From Fagopyrum homotropicum (taxonomy: Eukaryota > Streptophyta > Magnoliopsida > Caryophyllales > Polygonaceae), in assembly GCA_033239125.1 (NCBI GenBank), contig BSWB01000001.1, forward strand, positions 26,005,501 through 26,069,500: a stretch of 64,000 bases of DNA, in the 5' to 3' direction. The position numbers and the translations under genes were made by a program. Of the stretch, positions 10,448-23,200 are shown in pieces. The notes beneath the pieces are model-generated. The model was not told the DNA's origin. It ran no database searches and saw only the letters and a program-made list of their open reading frames with translations. Numbering within the stretch: position 1 is the stretch's first letter; the number at the start of each line of letters is the position of its first letter.

Positions 10448-13400
10448 ACTATATTGTCTCGTGTAAATTTAATCAATTTTATACTTGAAGGTTTGGATGC
10501 CAAGGGGCAACAAATATTCAAAAGTTGTATATTTCGGGATATCATCTCTTTGTGTACAAATATCAAGCTTTCTAACCAATTACTACACTTCATGCTTCTT
10601 TATGAGGTCAAAACATACCGCAAACACTGTATGTGGTTTGCAATCAACAAAACTCTTCTTAGGTATTTATAACTATACACCTTTCTCAATTAAGTATCTT
10701 CATTTCACTTTCTATTGTTAATATGTTTCTTTCTCTTTTTTTTTGAATATTTTGGTTTATAAGATTTGGCTTAAGCGAGTTTGTTGAAATTACCGGCCTT
10801 GAGTGTCGGTACATTGCATACAAGGAAGAGGAAGATGTCGACATGGAGGAGTTGGTCGGCATTCCCAAATGTTTGTTGCGAACTTTGGAGGAGAAATATT
10901 TAGAACTTCTAAAGACCGATGAACGCAAATTTAAGATTGCTCTAATCCTCTTCATTGAATGTGTTTTGCTTGGCAATGACAAGAAGAAGATGGTCTCCAA
11001 TCTCACTCTTTCTTTGGTGAAGGACATGGAAGCATTTAATTCCTTTCCATGGGGGCGCCTTGTCTTCTCTAAGACACTGAAGTGCCTACAGCAGTGTGAG
11101 CCAACTAAGTCTTGAAAATCTAGAAATTACTGCCTTTCTGGTTTTCCTTTGGCACTCCAAGTAAGATTGGGTTATGTTGTTTCTAGTATGATTTTGTATT
11201 AGTTTACTTTTTATCTGGTTTTATGATATGTTTGTCTGGTTTCATTTTCTGGTATGATAGTTTGTTATTATTTTGATATCATTTATTGATATGATATGCT
11301 GGTATACTCTATTTATGTGTTTCATGTGTATAATTTACAGGTTCATATCCTTAAATTCATTTCCAAACTGGCATTGTTGTTTGCCACATGTGTTGATTAA
11401 GAAACAACCTCACTTTGTCTTAAGTGGGTTTCATCAAGTAAGGGGAAGATGAAGTGCAGCTTCCAAATAATTAAAGATACGGCGTCATCCTTGACCCAAG
11501 ATGACATCAAAACCATCCCATTGTCCCCACATGATCCAAAAGAAGAGGATGACAACAAGTGGTGGGGGATGACAATATTGATGAAGTTGGCTATCTCTTT
11601 CATCTTTTCAAGGTTGGGTTCCATAATGTCCGGGTATTCAGGCCCGAAGGTTCTGGTGTGAAGGTTATCATGGATGCGCCAAAGGAGGAAGAATCCCCAA
11701 AGAAAGAGGTATCCCTAAAGAAGGAGGATTCTAGTAGTGATGACTTTGTTGCTCCTTCTCCTCCTCGTCCTTCTCTTCGTCTTCTATTGAGGTTGCCAAG
11801 GCCAAAAAAAATTGTCAAGAAAGAAGATGCCCCAAAGAAGAGGAAAAATGAAGAGGGACATAAAAGGTATTTCAATATATTTCATATACTTATCTTTTAA
11901 TTATGTGGCATTAGTTTTTGGTTTGTTAATCTGGTATGCTTTGGTGATGTGTATTCTATTTATATTGGTTTTATTTGTCTGTAATGAGTTTCTGGTCTAC
12001 TCTTCTAGTATGTGTTTCTGGTTAGTTTTTCGGTATGATTTTGTGTTTAGTTTTCTGGTATGAGTTTATGGTTTAGTATTCTGGTTTGAATGCTTTCTTT
12101 CTTTCTAGTATGAGTCTACTGTAATTATGTGGTATGTATTTTATCTTATTTCTGGTATGAGTTCAGTTATATTTTCTATTATACTCTTCTGGTATGTGTT
12201 TTTGGTTTAGTTTTTTGGTATGCTTTTGTTTTTAGTTTTCTGGTATGAGTTTGTGGTTTAGTTTTCTAGTATGAATGCTTTCTTTCTTTCTGGTATGAAT
12301 CTACTGTTAGTATCTGGTATTTATTTTATCTTATTTCTGGTATGAATTTAGTTATATTTTTTGGTATGTATTGTTTGATTTGTTTCATGTGTATATTGTT
12401 ATGTTTTGTCTGCTTTAAGTTTCTAGTATGTTTGTCATTTAGTTAATACTGTTTTTTTTAGGGTTGCATCAAAGAAAATTAAGAAAGAGGAGATTGTTGA
12501 GGAAATTATTGAGGAGGCTGAACGGTAAATAGTTACATACCCATATTTATATTATCATACCGGAATTATCATTTTTTTTAATTATTTGTTCTATTGTTTC
12601 AGCCAAGAAGAAATTATGGCAGTGGCTAGTCTCCCTAAGGCTGTGGTTGCACCGGGTAGCCTTGTTGGGATGGTTGTTCCTCTAGAAATGGATACCAATC
12701 TCCCTACAGAAGTTGTGGTTTCACCACCTCTGACTCATCCCTCCCCTACTATTCCTACCTTAAACAAGTATATGAGAGTTTACATACCATAATTTATTAC
12801 TTTCAAAAGCATATTTGATATCGCATATGTAATCTTGTATTATGTGAATTTATAGGGAGCCTGCTTGGGTGGAGGATTTGAGGAAACAACTGCAAACTCA
12901 AAATCAGTTGATTTCTGAGTTGAAGATGAAGGTTCAAAAGTAGGATGAAACACTCAACCAAATGCTTTTGAGGCAGAAGGAACATACCGTCGCCCAACAC
13001 CGAATAGGAGGGCAATGTTTCCGGATCCTCATTAAGCTTGAAAAGATGGCTCCTTATTCTAAAGGCACCAGAGTGTCCAAGAAACCCCCACCTGCAGTTG
13101 ATGGTGCTAAACTCGAAATTCTTGGAATTTCAAGTTCAGAAGAAACACCATCCCCAGAAAAGCCCCAGCCACAGCCCAAGGAAGAAGGTGAAGTTGATAA
13201 GCCAAATGAAGAGGCAGTTGAAGAGGTATAAAACACTACTACTATTGTTCATCTATTTTGTTTTTGTACACATTTGTTAATGTTTTTGTTATGTTGTGAA
13301 TCTGGTACAGAAACCAAAACCATACATTGTTGCTAAAGGGAAAGCAAAAGTCAAAGGACCGAGGAGAATGGGTTTACGTGAAAAGAAACCTAGCGACCTT

Positions 13401-14878
13401 GTCGTATCTCCCTATGTTGTTCCATTGAAGATCCCTAAGGCACCGAAGCATAATTATTTTAGCAAGAAGGACAGAGACGCATTTTATTCTTGGTACCTTG
13501 ATTCGACCAAAGAAGATTCTTTAGCTGGATATCACCATGAACCAAATAAGAAATACTTCAAGCTGATACTCCAAAAACCTGGATGGTTGTGGGATTATGT
13601 AAGTTAACACTAACCTTATTTTTATTAAACTTAATAATTTTTGGATGTGTTTCTGGTATGCCTTTATAGTAAGAGTTATTGACATTTTTTTAGTATGAGC
13701 TTGGGTCCACAGTTTGTTTAATTATTTTCTAGTATGCTATGTTGAACTGCTTTCTGGTAAGAGCAAGTTGTATTAGACTCTGGTATGACTTTAATTTCTT
13801 GATATGTGTTTTGGTTTTCTGGTATTATGTATTTCATTAGTCTTTTGGTATGGGATTCTTGCATATTGGTTTTGATCTATGTGATCTGTTATGATGATTT
13901 ATATGCTAGAAATTATCATGTTCCTTCCTGAGATGATTTATTGCTTGAGCTTTGTGGTATTTGTTTATGTTTTAGTATTCTGGTATGATGTGTTTTCCTG
14001 TATGTGTATCTTTCCTTATTGTTTTCATGTATTGAGTTCTGGTATGAGATCTTGTTGTGTTTCTGATATGATTCTCATATGAGTGTCTGGTATGAATTTA
14101 TTATATTATTTTCTGGTAATGAATTATTAGTTTTTTCTGTTATTTACAACAACTCGATGAAATGATTGCCTACCTTAGAAAAGTTGTGGTTGATTATCCT
14201 GATGTTTATGGTCGTGTTGCCATTCTTCTTGAAATCTTTCTATCATATTTGAATGATGAGGTCTATCAAGATTTTTTTAGCGGTCAAAAAGGCAGGGGAG
14301 GTGGACTTTGTTTTTGATGATCAAATTATAACCTATATATTTGGATTTGAACCCCCAACTTCGCCAAGAGCTTATACAATGTCGATACCATATACACAAC
14401 CATGAACACGGGGGGTAAACACTGGATAGCGATTGAGATTAATTTACTAAAATGGTGTTTAACAGTATATGACTCAATTATGGATTGTATGTCCGATGGG
14501 GACTTGAAGGCTTTGCTTACCCCATTCCTTGTTATGTATCCTCGCGTTCTGAAACTTCATGGAAATTTTGAGAGGTTTGGCGACAATCTTGATAAGCCGT
14601 TGGTGTATGTTTGAAAGTCAGCGAAAGAGGTTCCGCAAAACTACCCAAGGTAATATTTACAATACTACTCATATGTTTCTGGTATGTTCATTAGTATGTT
14701 GGTTGGAAAAACACTTATATAATCTATTGTTGAATGACAGTGGAAGTTGCGGTGTATTCACTATCAAGCACACCAGTACATGTCATTTGGACGAATTAAT
14801 TTGTCGCTCATATGTCAAGACTACGTCCCAGCTTTCAGAGAACAGTTTTGTGGGATTGTGTTCAATAGGGAGTGGGTG
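10448..14878 (+). pseudogene. DUF1985 / Ulp1-like (C48) cysteine protease gene of the MULE, decayed
   Basis: Exons I can follow: 10448-10664 and 10764-11160 (DUF1985, with NSFPWGRLVF and SGFPLALQ), 11341-11866 (acidic/Lys-rich), 12463-12524, 12601-12766, about 12855-13231 (short coiled coil, then Pro/Glu-rich), 13311-13602, and about 14150-14649 plus 14741-14878 (Ulp1 domain). Most borders have GT and AG. In the protease part the likely triad is His in GKHW (codon 14420), Asp in VYDS (14471) and Cys in GSCGVF (14750). Such proteases cleave SUMO-like modifiers. Breaks: TGA at 11113, TAA near 11398, TAG near 12941, frame changes near 11560 and 14350. The first exon is cut by the chromovirus. 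Confidence 0.78.
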
Positions 14879-15830
14879 AAGCCCTACGAGTTGATTTGAA
14901 ACTGTAACTGCCCTTTATGTTGTTGTGTTAATTGACTATGATGTAATTGTGTATTTGTGTAGCATTAATATGTACATTATGAACAAATATATTGGTATTG
15001 ACTCTGATGTAACAGTCATTCAGGTTGTATTGACACTTTTTTAATCTAGTCTTGTTGATGACTAATTTCTGGTTTGTTTTTTCTTATTGGTTTTCTGGTA
15101 TTTGTTAAAGTACATAGAATTCTTGTATGTTGGTTTTCATTTATAAGATTCTGGTATGATGATTTCTTTACCAGAAATATTTTTGTTGCAATTTGGATTC
15201 TGGTATGATGCTGGATTTACATTTATGTGCCTCTCGTATGTTTATATCTGGTATTTTGCTTATGGTTTATGACTCTAGTATGATGGATTTTCATTTATCT
15301 GATTTTGGAATGATAATTTCTTTTCGATAATATTATCATGTGATAACTTGAGATGATTTATTCATTGAGATATTTGGTATTTGCTTTTGTTTTATGATTC
15401 TAGTATGTTTGGTTTTACTTTATGTGCCTCTGGTATGAGTATTTACTTACCAGAATTGTTCATTTTGTGATTTTTTGGTATGATTTATTGCATTAGCATT
15501 ATGGTATTTGTGTATGGTATTGTATTTTGGTCTATTTTTTTATTAATGTGATTCTGGTACTATACTTTGTCTACTAGAAATGTTCATTATGTGATTTTAT
15601 TGTATTATTTTTTGTATGAGCTTTTCTGGTATGAGTATCTGGCCTGATTGTATTGATGTATTGGATTCTGGTATGAGTTTTTGATACAGTTTTTGTTATT
15701 AACTATTTTTATGCTTTTGGTATGAGGATTTTTACACATAAAATAAATATATACTAATAAAATAATCGTTTTGTACGTAATCAAATTAACATAAAAATCA
15801 TAATCTGTATTTCTGGTATATGTCTTCATT
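11207..15830 (+). repeat. Dispersed TTCTGGTATG motif, + orientation, in introns and spacer
   Basis: The introns of the Ulp1-like gene and the spacer 14880-15820 are filled with copies and near-copies of TTCTGGTATGA, usually 15-60 bp apart in T-rich sequence. Variants include TTCTAGTATG, TTTTGGTATG and TTTCGGTATG. Exons have few or none. The spacing is irregular, so this is not a regular satellite or CRISPR array. The orientation matches the transcription of the gene. Confidence 0.85.
12001..12368 (+). repeat. Tandem duplication of about 184 bp in an intron of the Ulp1-like gene
   Basis: 12001-12184 and 12185-12368 align along their length with scattered differences. Each copy contains about seven CTGGTATG-type motifs, so part of the motif load comes from local duplication. 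Confidence 0.8.
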
Positions 15831-16579
15831 CCTTCATCAGTAGTTGATTTCGGCAAGTCTTTTTGTTATGTCCTACCATGCCACAACAGCTGCATTTCTT
15901 CTTCTTGTTCCCTTCCCCTGATCCCCGTATCCTAGCTTTAGGAAATCTTTCGGTTCTCTTCCGCTTTATAGGAGGTTTGCATTCGATAGATGCAATGCAA
16001 TTTGGAATATCTAAATTCTCATGATCAACGATTGGGTATATTGTCTCCGCATATGCCGTCTTCCAATATTCAACGCTGTAATATTTACTTACCAGAGAAG
16101 CCGGATTTAGTTTCGCCATCTTTGATGTAGCTATGGCATGAACACACGGTATATCCTTAATATCAAATTCCTTGCTAGTGCAACTCCTATCCACTAAACA
16201 AACAACCTCCCTTTCCTGGTTCCATTGTACATCAAACAATAGCCTTTTCGCATCAAGCACATATCATCCATACTTTGTTACCTCCCCATATTTAGATTGA
16301 ATTAGAGCATAGACATTTGGTGTTGCCAATTCTGTACATGATTCAACCTTTTCCCTTCGCGTTGCAAACCATCTACCCACTGTCTGTCTGATAACATCAA
16401 TGAGGGCAAACACCGGATAATCTCTTGCATCACACAGTACAAAAGCTCGGGACCAAGCAATGATGTCATAATGTTGTAATGTTTGGTGGGGTAAAAAAGC
16501 TCGGGACCAAGCAACAAATCCAATTTCATCCAACAGTTGTGCAACTACTACCTTCTCCTACAAACATTTTCAAGTCCAC

Positions 16580-17850
16580 ATGAAGTTATATACAATTCCA
16601 GAAAAATCATACCAGAGACATAACATGTTTTCATAACAGAAACATATCATGTATGATACCAGAAATGAGCACAAAATCCATACCATAATTGATACCAGAA
16701 ATGATGGCAGAAATTATAATGTTCAATACCAAAAACATATGATGTATTATCATACCAGAAATGAGCCCAAAATCTATACTAGAATTAATCAGAAAATTCA
16801 TACAACATCCATAACCAGAGTCATTTATACCAGGAAAGGGAAGTAGTTTTTAATACCAGAAACATATTATGTATTATCATACCAGAAATGAGCCCAAAAT
16901 CTATACCAGAATTGATCAGAAAATTGATCAGAAACATATCATGTACATGATGCCAGAAATGATGTCAGAAATGATAATGTTCAATACCAGAAAATTGTTC
17001 ATACCATAGTCATTAATACCAAAGTCATTGTTAATGTGAGCTAAGGCACAATACCAGAAATAAATCACCAGAAATGAAATACCAACAAACATAATATGAT
17101 TGCATACCAGAAAATACTATAAACCAGAATAAACAAACCATCTTTATACATTCGAACACTTCTAAGCACTTATCCTTTATGTAGCACCTATCTGCATCCA
17201 AGAACATTTGTTGAACTATATTCTTAGTTTACTTTTTATTGATGTTCCCTTTTAAGTGGTACATGCAAACTCCGTGGGATGCTTTTGTGTAGTGCTTAGC
17301 TATACCATTCTTTATTGACATGTGTCTATCAGATACAAATAGTTGTTTCTCACTATCATTGACAAACTTGCGTATATTGTAGAATAAGAAATCATACGAG
17401 TCATCACATTCACGGTCAACAATCGCAAATGCTAGCGGGTATATTTGTTGGTTTGCGTCTTGCGCTATTGCAAGCAATAACACCCAACCATATCGTCCTT
17501 TTAAAAATGTTCCATCGACTGAAATAACCTTAAACAACAACAATCACCAATCAATTAGTTTCTGGTATACTAGAAACAGATAATACTCATACTAGAAACT
17601 TCATTATTCAAATATAATTCACTATACCAAAGACTGAGTAGATACACAAACTAGAAATTATATTATCAGAAACACATTTATATGACAATGCTAGACACTG
17701 AATACAAAAACCATAAATGAGCATACCAGATGCATAACTCTAATGCTTACCAAATTAGTCTACTACCAAAAACTATATCATTCATACATAATTCATAATA
17801 CCAGAGGCATAACTTTACTACATACCAATACAAGGATAATACCTTTCTCA
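16580..17850 (-). repeat. Dispersed motif in reverse orientation, transposase introns
   Basis: Here the motif appears as ATACCAGAAAT on the + strand, i.e. TTCTGGTATG on -. It fills the introns at 16590-17130 and 17550-17850. It is again on the sense strand of the gene it lies in. Confidence 0.85.
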
Positions 17851-18166
17851 ATACTGCATATCCTTTTATTGATTATCCCAAAGCAAAGATCACATATTTG
17901 AATTTGTTTTCATCATCCAATTGCAGCGCTACAATAGTGTTCGGATTAGCCTCTTGCAATCGATGTAAGTACATTGGCACACCCTTGTAGTTCCTTCACA
18001 GTCTCTTGTGTCATCCAACATTTCCAGTAACTAGCTTCTAAACATCTTCTCTCTCATCCCCCCCTGTGCTGGTGTAAGCTGTGCCTCCACCACCACCCCG
18101 CGCGGCTGCCCAGCCGTGCCCCCACCCCCACCCTCACTCCGTTCGCCCTGCCCCTGACTAGCCCCC

Positions 18167-19846
18167 ATGGTTGGTTCAAGGAGAGCCCGTCGATCCTCCA
18201 TAAAGCTATCTGAGCTTCCATACCCAAACCAAAAACATACTAAGAAACCAGCACAAAAGTCGCCCTGCCCTACTTCTCCGGCTAGCCCTGTTGAAGCCAT
18301 TCCGGATGATCTGATACGTACCAATAACAAACGACTTAACCCTAAACCCACAGAATCTCCACCACTTACGTCCGACATACTCTTCCCTCCCCTGAGCCAC
18401 ATAACCAAAAATGCAAACCAAACACCACAACAAATACCTGCTGAGCCTACCAAACCTGTGATGGACGTGGTGCCTGTACTCCATGAAGATGAACCAAGCA
18501 ACCCTGTGGTCTCATCTTCCCTGTTGGAGAAGCCTGACTCTTTGGATCCTAATGCCATTAATGCTGGCGTCCCTTCAGTTCCCGAGGTCGTTAGCACAAG
18601 GGTCACTTCGGATTCCCCCTTGTCTGCTGACTGTCTGCCTCCCTTAACTGCATGCGTTGAGATGAATGATAACCTTAAAGATGCCTCGATCAGCTACAAA
18701 GACATCATTGCTAAAAGTGTCGGTTGGAATCACGTACCTCTCTCCTTCATCCCAGGTTTTGAATCGGGTCACATTCCTTTTACAGAAGAAGAAGTGGTCG
18801 AAAACACCATGAAATGGAAGTCTTCCCTGATTGGATACCCACTGGGTAGCCCCACTTCCTACTACATGATGAACAAGTTCGTCCAGGAGAGTTGGAACTC
18901 TATCTTGAAGCCAAAAATACTTCGCAATGACAACGGGATTTTTGTGTTCCACTTCGCATCGGAAGATGAGCTCAATACTGCCCTTGCCGGCAACCCCTGG
19001 CTGATCAATGGTTCTACTACAATGCTGCTTAAGAGATGGGTTCAGGGCCTTCCTCTAGACTATTCAAGTCTTAGCTCTCTTCCAATATGGGTTACCCTCC
19101 ATAACCTGGATTTCAAATTTTGGTCGCAGCATATGCTGGGGAAGATCGGCTCGGCCATAGGCTCTCCCATCCTCACAGATACATGTTCTATTAACCAAGA
19201 TAGGTTGGGGTATGCACGTATTCTTGTGGAAATTTAAGCATCACGTGACCTTCTTCGTGAGGTTACTCTTACCGGATCAGATGGCTCCTCATACACCCAG
19301 AAAATCACCTACGAATGGTTACCTTCACGCTGCTCTTCATGTGGTACGTTTGGCCACAACTGCAATAATCTAAAAGTGCAGGAAGGTAACTTCCAGGCTA
19401 AGAAAGCCCAGTCTTCTAACCACAACAAGCGAAGAGCCCCTAAACCAAACCCTGACCCTACTCCTCTACTGCCTACCCCTCCGAACCATATGATGATTCA
19501 GACTGCATCTGTTGTCACCATAAACAATACCACCTCTCCTATACCAAACCCTGACCCTACTCCTATACCTATTCGTGATGGTATCGGTAACAACTCTCCT
19601 GAATCTTCCAGTACCCCAGTAGCATCTCAAAAGGCTACTCCTTCTCCCCCTGGCCAAGTTGACCATCTTTCAAACCAATCCCTAAGCCATAAGCATTCCA
19701 TCCCCAATGAATCTGCGGTCCACATTACCACACCAGTACTCCACAACCAATCCACTGCCTCAACCAAAACCTTCATAGCCTCTCATGATCTCCCATTGAT
19801 AGCAAGTGCTACAATGGACAACACCCAAAAGTTTAATGATAATTAG
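18167..19846 (+). pseudogene. LINE ORF1 (DUF4283, zinc-knuckle nucleic-acid-binding protein)
   Basis: Residues 1-170 are Pro/Ser-rich and low in complexity. A DUF4283 domain follows (FVFHFASEDELNTAL, NPWLI, LPIWVTLHNL). A single in-frame TAA at 19235-19237 interrupts it, and the frame continues to 19846. The downstream part has a CCHC-like knuckle (CSSCGTFGHNC) with irregular spacing after the His, and a Pro-rich tail. In plant L1 elements this protein binds the element RNA. The last 11 bases overlap the start of ORF2. Confidence 0.85.
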
Positions 19847-22800
19847 AGCATGCTCATGGAACATCAGGGGGCTCAATGACCCTGCTAAACAAAGAGCCAT
19901 ACAAAATCTTGCTAAGAAGCATAACCTTGACATTGTTGCTATTCTGGAGACTAGACTGCGCTCCAACAATGAAACACGTATAGCAAAGTTCCTCTTCCCC
20001 TCATGGAGCCATGTTTCAAACGGCTCTATTTCTCACAACTGCCGTGTCTGGGTTTGGTGGAACCCTGCCAAGCTACACCTTTCCCCCCTCATCATAACAG
20101 ACCAGATCATTCACTGCCAAAATTTTAAACCTCACCCCGCACCCATTCATACTTGTGTGACTGAACTGTCCTTCGTCTATGCACATAACTCTCAGGATGA
20201 GAGAGTGAGCCTCTGGAGTACCATAGCAACACTGAATCAACTTAACCGTTCTACTCCATGGGCTTTACTGGGAGATTTTAATGTTACACTCTCGCCTGAT
20301 GAAAAGACAACAAACTACATCCCTTCCATCTCACAGGCCTCGGATGAGATTGCTCGATGCTTCGAGCAACACCATCTCATGGACCATCCATTCTCGGGAT
20401 GTAAATTTACATGGAATAACAAGCAATCTGGTTCAAGAATCTGGAGCAAGCTTGATCGCATTATCACTAATGATGAATGGCACATCACATTCCCACAATC
20501 CAAGGCCCATTTTGATCTTGCTGAGGTTTCAGACCACTCCCCAGCCCTTCTGTTTACAAGTACTGCTAAAGCACGAAGGAATATCCCATTCAGGTTCAAT
20601 AACGCATGGTGTACTCACGAGGCATTCCAGAACTGTGTGAAGCACTCCTGGGATACGGTGGTGGATGGAAATCCCATGTACAAACTAGTCAGAAAACTTA
20701 AGATGCTCAAGCCTCTTCTCAAACGGTTCCCTAGCGCCAAGATTGAAGATATTCACACTAGAATACATGATCAACAAAGGATCCTACATGACACTCAATT
20801 GAAACTTCAGTCTGAGCCCCATAACACCACAGCACAAGAGGAAGAAAGGCTGCAGTCTGCTAACTTGATCGAGAGCTACAACAACCTACACACAATGATG
20901 GCGCAATTATCCAAGGCCTCCTGGATTGCTCATGGTGATCAATGCTCTTCGTTCTTCTTCAGAGGCATCAAAACGAGAAGAAGTAATAACCACATCAATT
21001 GCATCCGAACTGCTAATGGTGATATTTCAAATGAATCAAGCAGCATTGATGCTACTTTCGTATCTCACTTCAAGCAAGCACTTAACTTACCTACTCAGCA
21101 GACTAGCCAAAGAATTCCTGAAATTTGCTTACCAAAATTTTCCACAGAGGATGCTGCCTCCCTTTGTCGAATGGTAACTCCGGAGGAGATCAAGAATGCT
21201 CTATTTAGCATTGGAGATAATAAAGCGCCTGGGCCTGATGGTTACGGGTCGAGATTTTTTAAGGCTGCCTGGGATACAGTTAGCTTCGACTTCATAAACG
21301 CAATTCAGGATTTCTTCTCACATGGAAAATTACTGAAGCAGGTAAATCATGCATCTATCTCACTGATACCTAAACGTGACTGCCCTCTTGCCCCATCTGA
21401 TTATAGGCCTATTTCGTGCTGCAATACAATTTATAAGACAATCTCCAAGATTTTATCTGCAAGAATCAACACCATCCTGCCTAGAGTCATAAGCCCTAAC
21501 TAGAGTGCCTTCGTACCCAAAAGATCAATCAAGCATAACGTACTTATCTGTCAAGAAATGCTGAACAAGTATGGAAGGAAGAATATCTCGCCTAGGGCTG
21601 CCATGAAGGTGGATATATCTAAAGCCTTCGATTCGGTGAATCACCAATTCATATTACAATGTCTCAATAGTATGGGATTCCTTGAGAGTATGGTGGAGCT
21701 GATCAAAGAATGTATAACTTCTGCTACCTACTCAGTCAATATTAATGGGTCTTTATGTGGACATTTTGCTGGGACTAGAGGGCTGCGTCAAGGATGCCCC
21801 CTCTCCCCCCACTCTTTGTTATTGCTATGGAATAATTAACCAGATTGATTCAGCAGAATACCTCGAATCCTGAATTCAACCATCATCCTAAGTGCTCTAA
21901 CCCCACCATCACTCACCTCATATTTGTTGATGACCTTCTGCTGCTCTGCAGAGGGGACTGCCCTTCTATCAAGATCTTGAAAGATACCCTGGATGACTTT
22001 GGTAGGGCTTCCGGTCTCATGATCAATGAGGCTAAATCTCTCCTCTTTACTGGTGGCATGGAGGATGATGATATTGCTAGGGCTATTAACATTTCTAGCA
22101 TGTCTTCTGGCACTCTCCCATTCCTCTATCTGGGAGTTCCCATTGGGAGTAGTAGGCTCACGGTACAGGACTATCTCCCACTGATTCACCGTGTTACTAA
22201 GCGCATCCACTCCTGGAGCGCTAAGGCGCTCTCTTATGCTGGTAGGGCACAATTGATCAAGTCGGTACTCTTCTCTATAAGCCATCACTGGTGCTCTTTA
22301 TTCTTGCTTCCTGCTAAGATCATCAGCATGATCAATAAGGTTATCAGATCCTACTTCTGGTCGGGCTTGGAGAACAGCCGGCATTCCCTGGTGGCCTGGG
22401 ATGACATTTGTTCTCCTAAAGCCAATGGTGGGCTGGGCTTTCCGGATCTTCACGCTAGGAACAAGGTTTCCCTCGCTAGATTGATTTATGACCTGGACCA
22501 GGAGGACCAGAACATATGGACAATGTGGATATCCAAGCATTTGATTAAACGTGATCATAGCATCTGGAACTGCTGCGCTAAGCCCCACCACAGCCCCTCA
22601 TGGAAGAACCTTATCAAGATCAGGGACGCTATCACTATCAATACTACGGGTTGTAATGGAGACGCCATTACCAACCCTAATGGCGCATTCTCGCGCAAAA
22701 AAGCCTATGCTATTTTCAAGCACCATATTACCCCTACTGCACCAAACCCCTTCAAAGCCATATGGCTCTCATCAAACATTCCTAAGTGCAACTACATTTC

Positions 22801-23200
22801 TTGGATTGCATCACTCCACAGGCTTCCCACTCTTGATAGAGTCAAAACTTGGAACCCCAATGTTAATGAGGAATGTAAACTTTGTTCTAGTTCTACGGAG
22901 AGTGGTGATCACCTTTGGAACCACTGCAGCTACGGTTCCCTTGTGCTCGACATCATTTCCAGATGGACCCATACACCTTACCCTGCACCTTATCTGGGCC
23001 GCATATGGACTTGGCTCAACTCCTGTACTGCGTCCAAGCCTAAGCTCATGGACAGTGTCCGTATTGCCACCATCCTTTCTTTCATATACCACGTATGGAA
23101 GGCAAGAAACAATCTCCTCTTTAACAACAGCTTTACTAGAGCAGTAGACTGTGCTAGTATGATCATCAAGACCACGAAGACCCATTTCGAAACCAACTAG
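19836..23200 (+). pseudogene. LINE ORF2 (endonuclease, reverse transcriptase, zf-RVT)
   Basis: The start at 19836 overlaps the end of ORF1. The APE-type endonuclease shows WNIRGL, ILETRL (Glu), GDFNVT and VSDHSP. The RT shows NKAPGPDGYG, LIPKRDCPLAPSDYRPIS, VDISKAFDSVNH, GLRQGCPLSP and the catalytic FVDD near 21925. A zf-RVT module follows (SWIASLHRLPTLDRV, CKLCSSSTESGDHLWNHC). Breaks are a TAG at 21501-21503 after SPN, a frameshift in the C run near 21805, and a TAA at 21833. No RNase H domain is seen after zf-RVT. Confidence 0.92.

Noticed and set aside
11207..15830. CRISPR-like or satellite-like array from the repeated TTCTGGTATG motif
   Set aside because: Spacing is irregular, spacers are low-complexity T-rich sequence, and the host is a plant. 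It is a dispersed motif, not a CRISPR array or a regular satellite.
19376..19666. Opposite-strand frames within the LINE
   Set aside because: They mirror ORF1 and ORF2 coding sequence and have no domain of their own.
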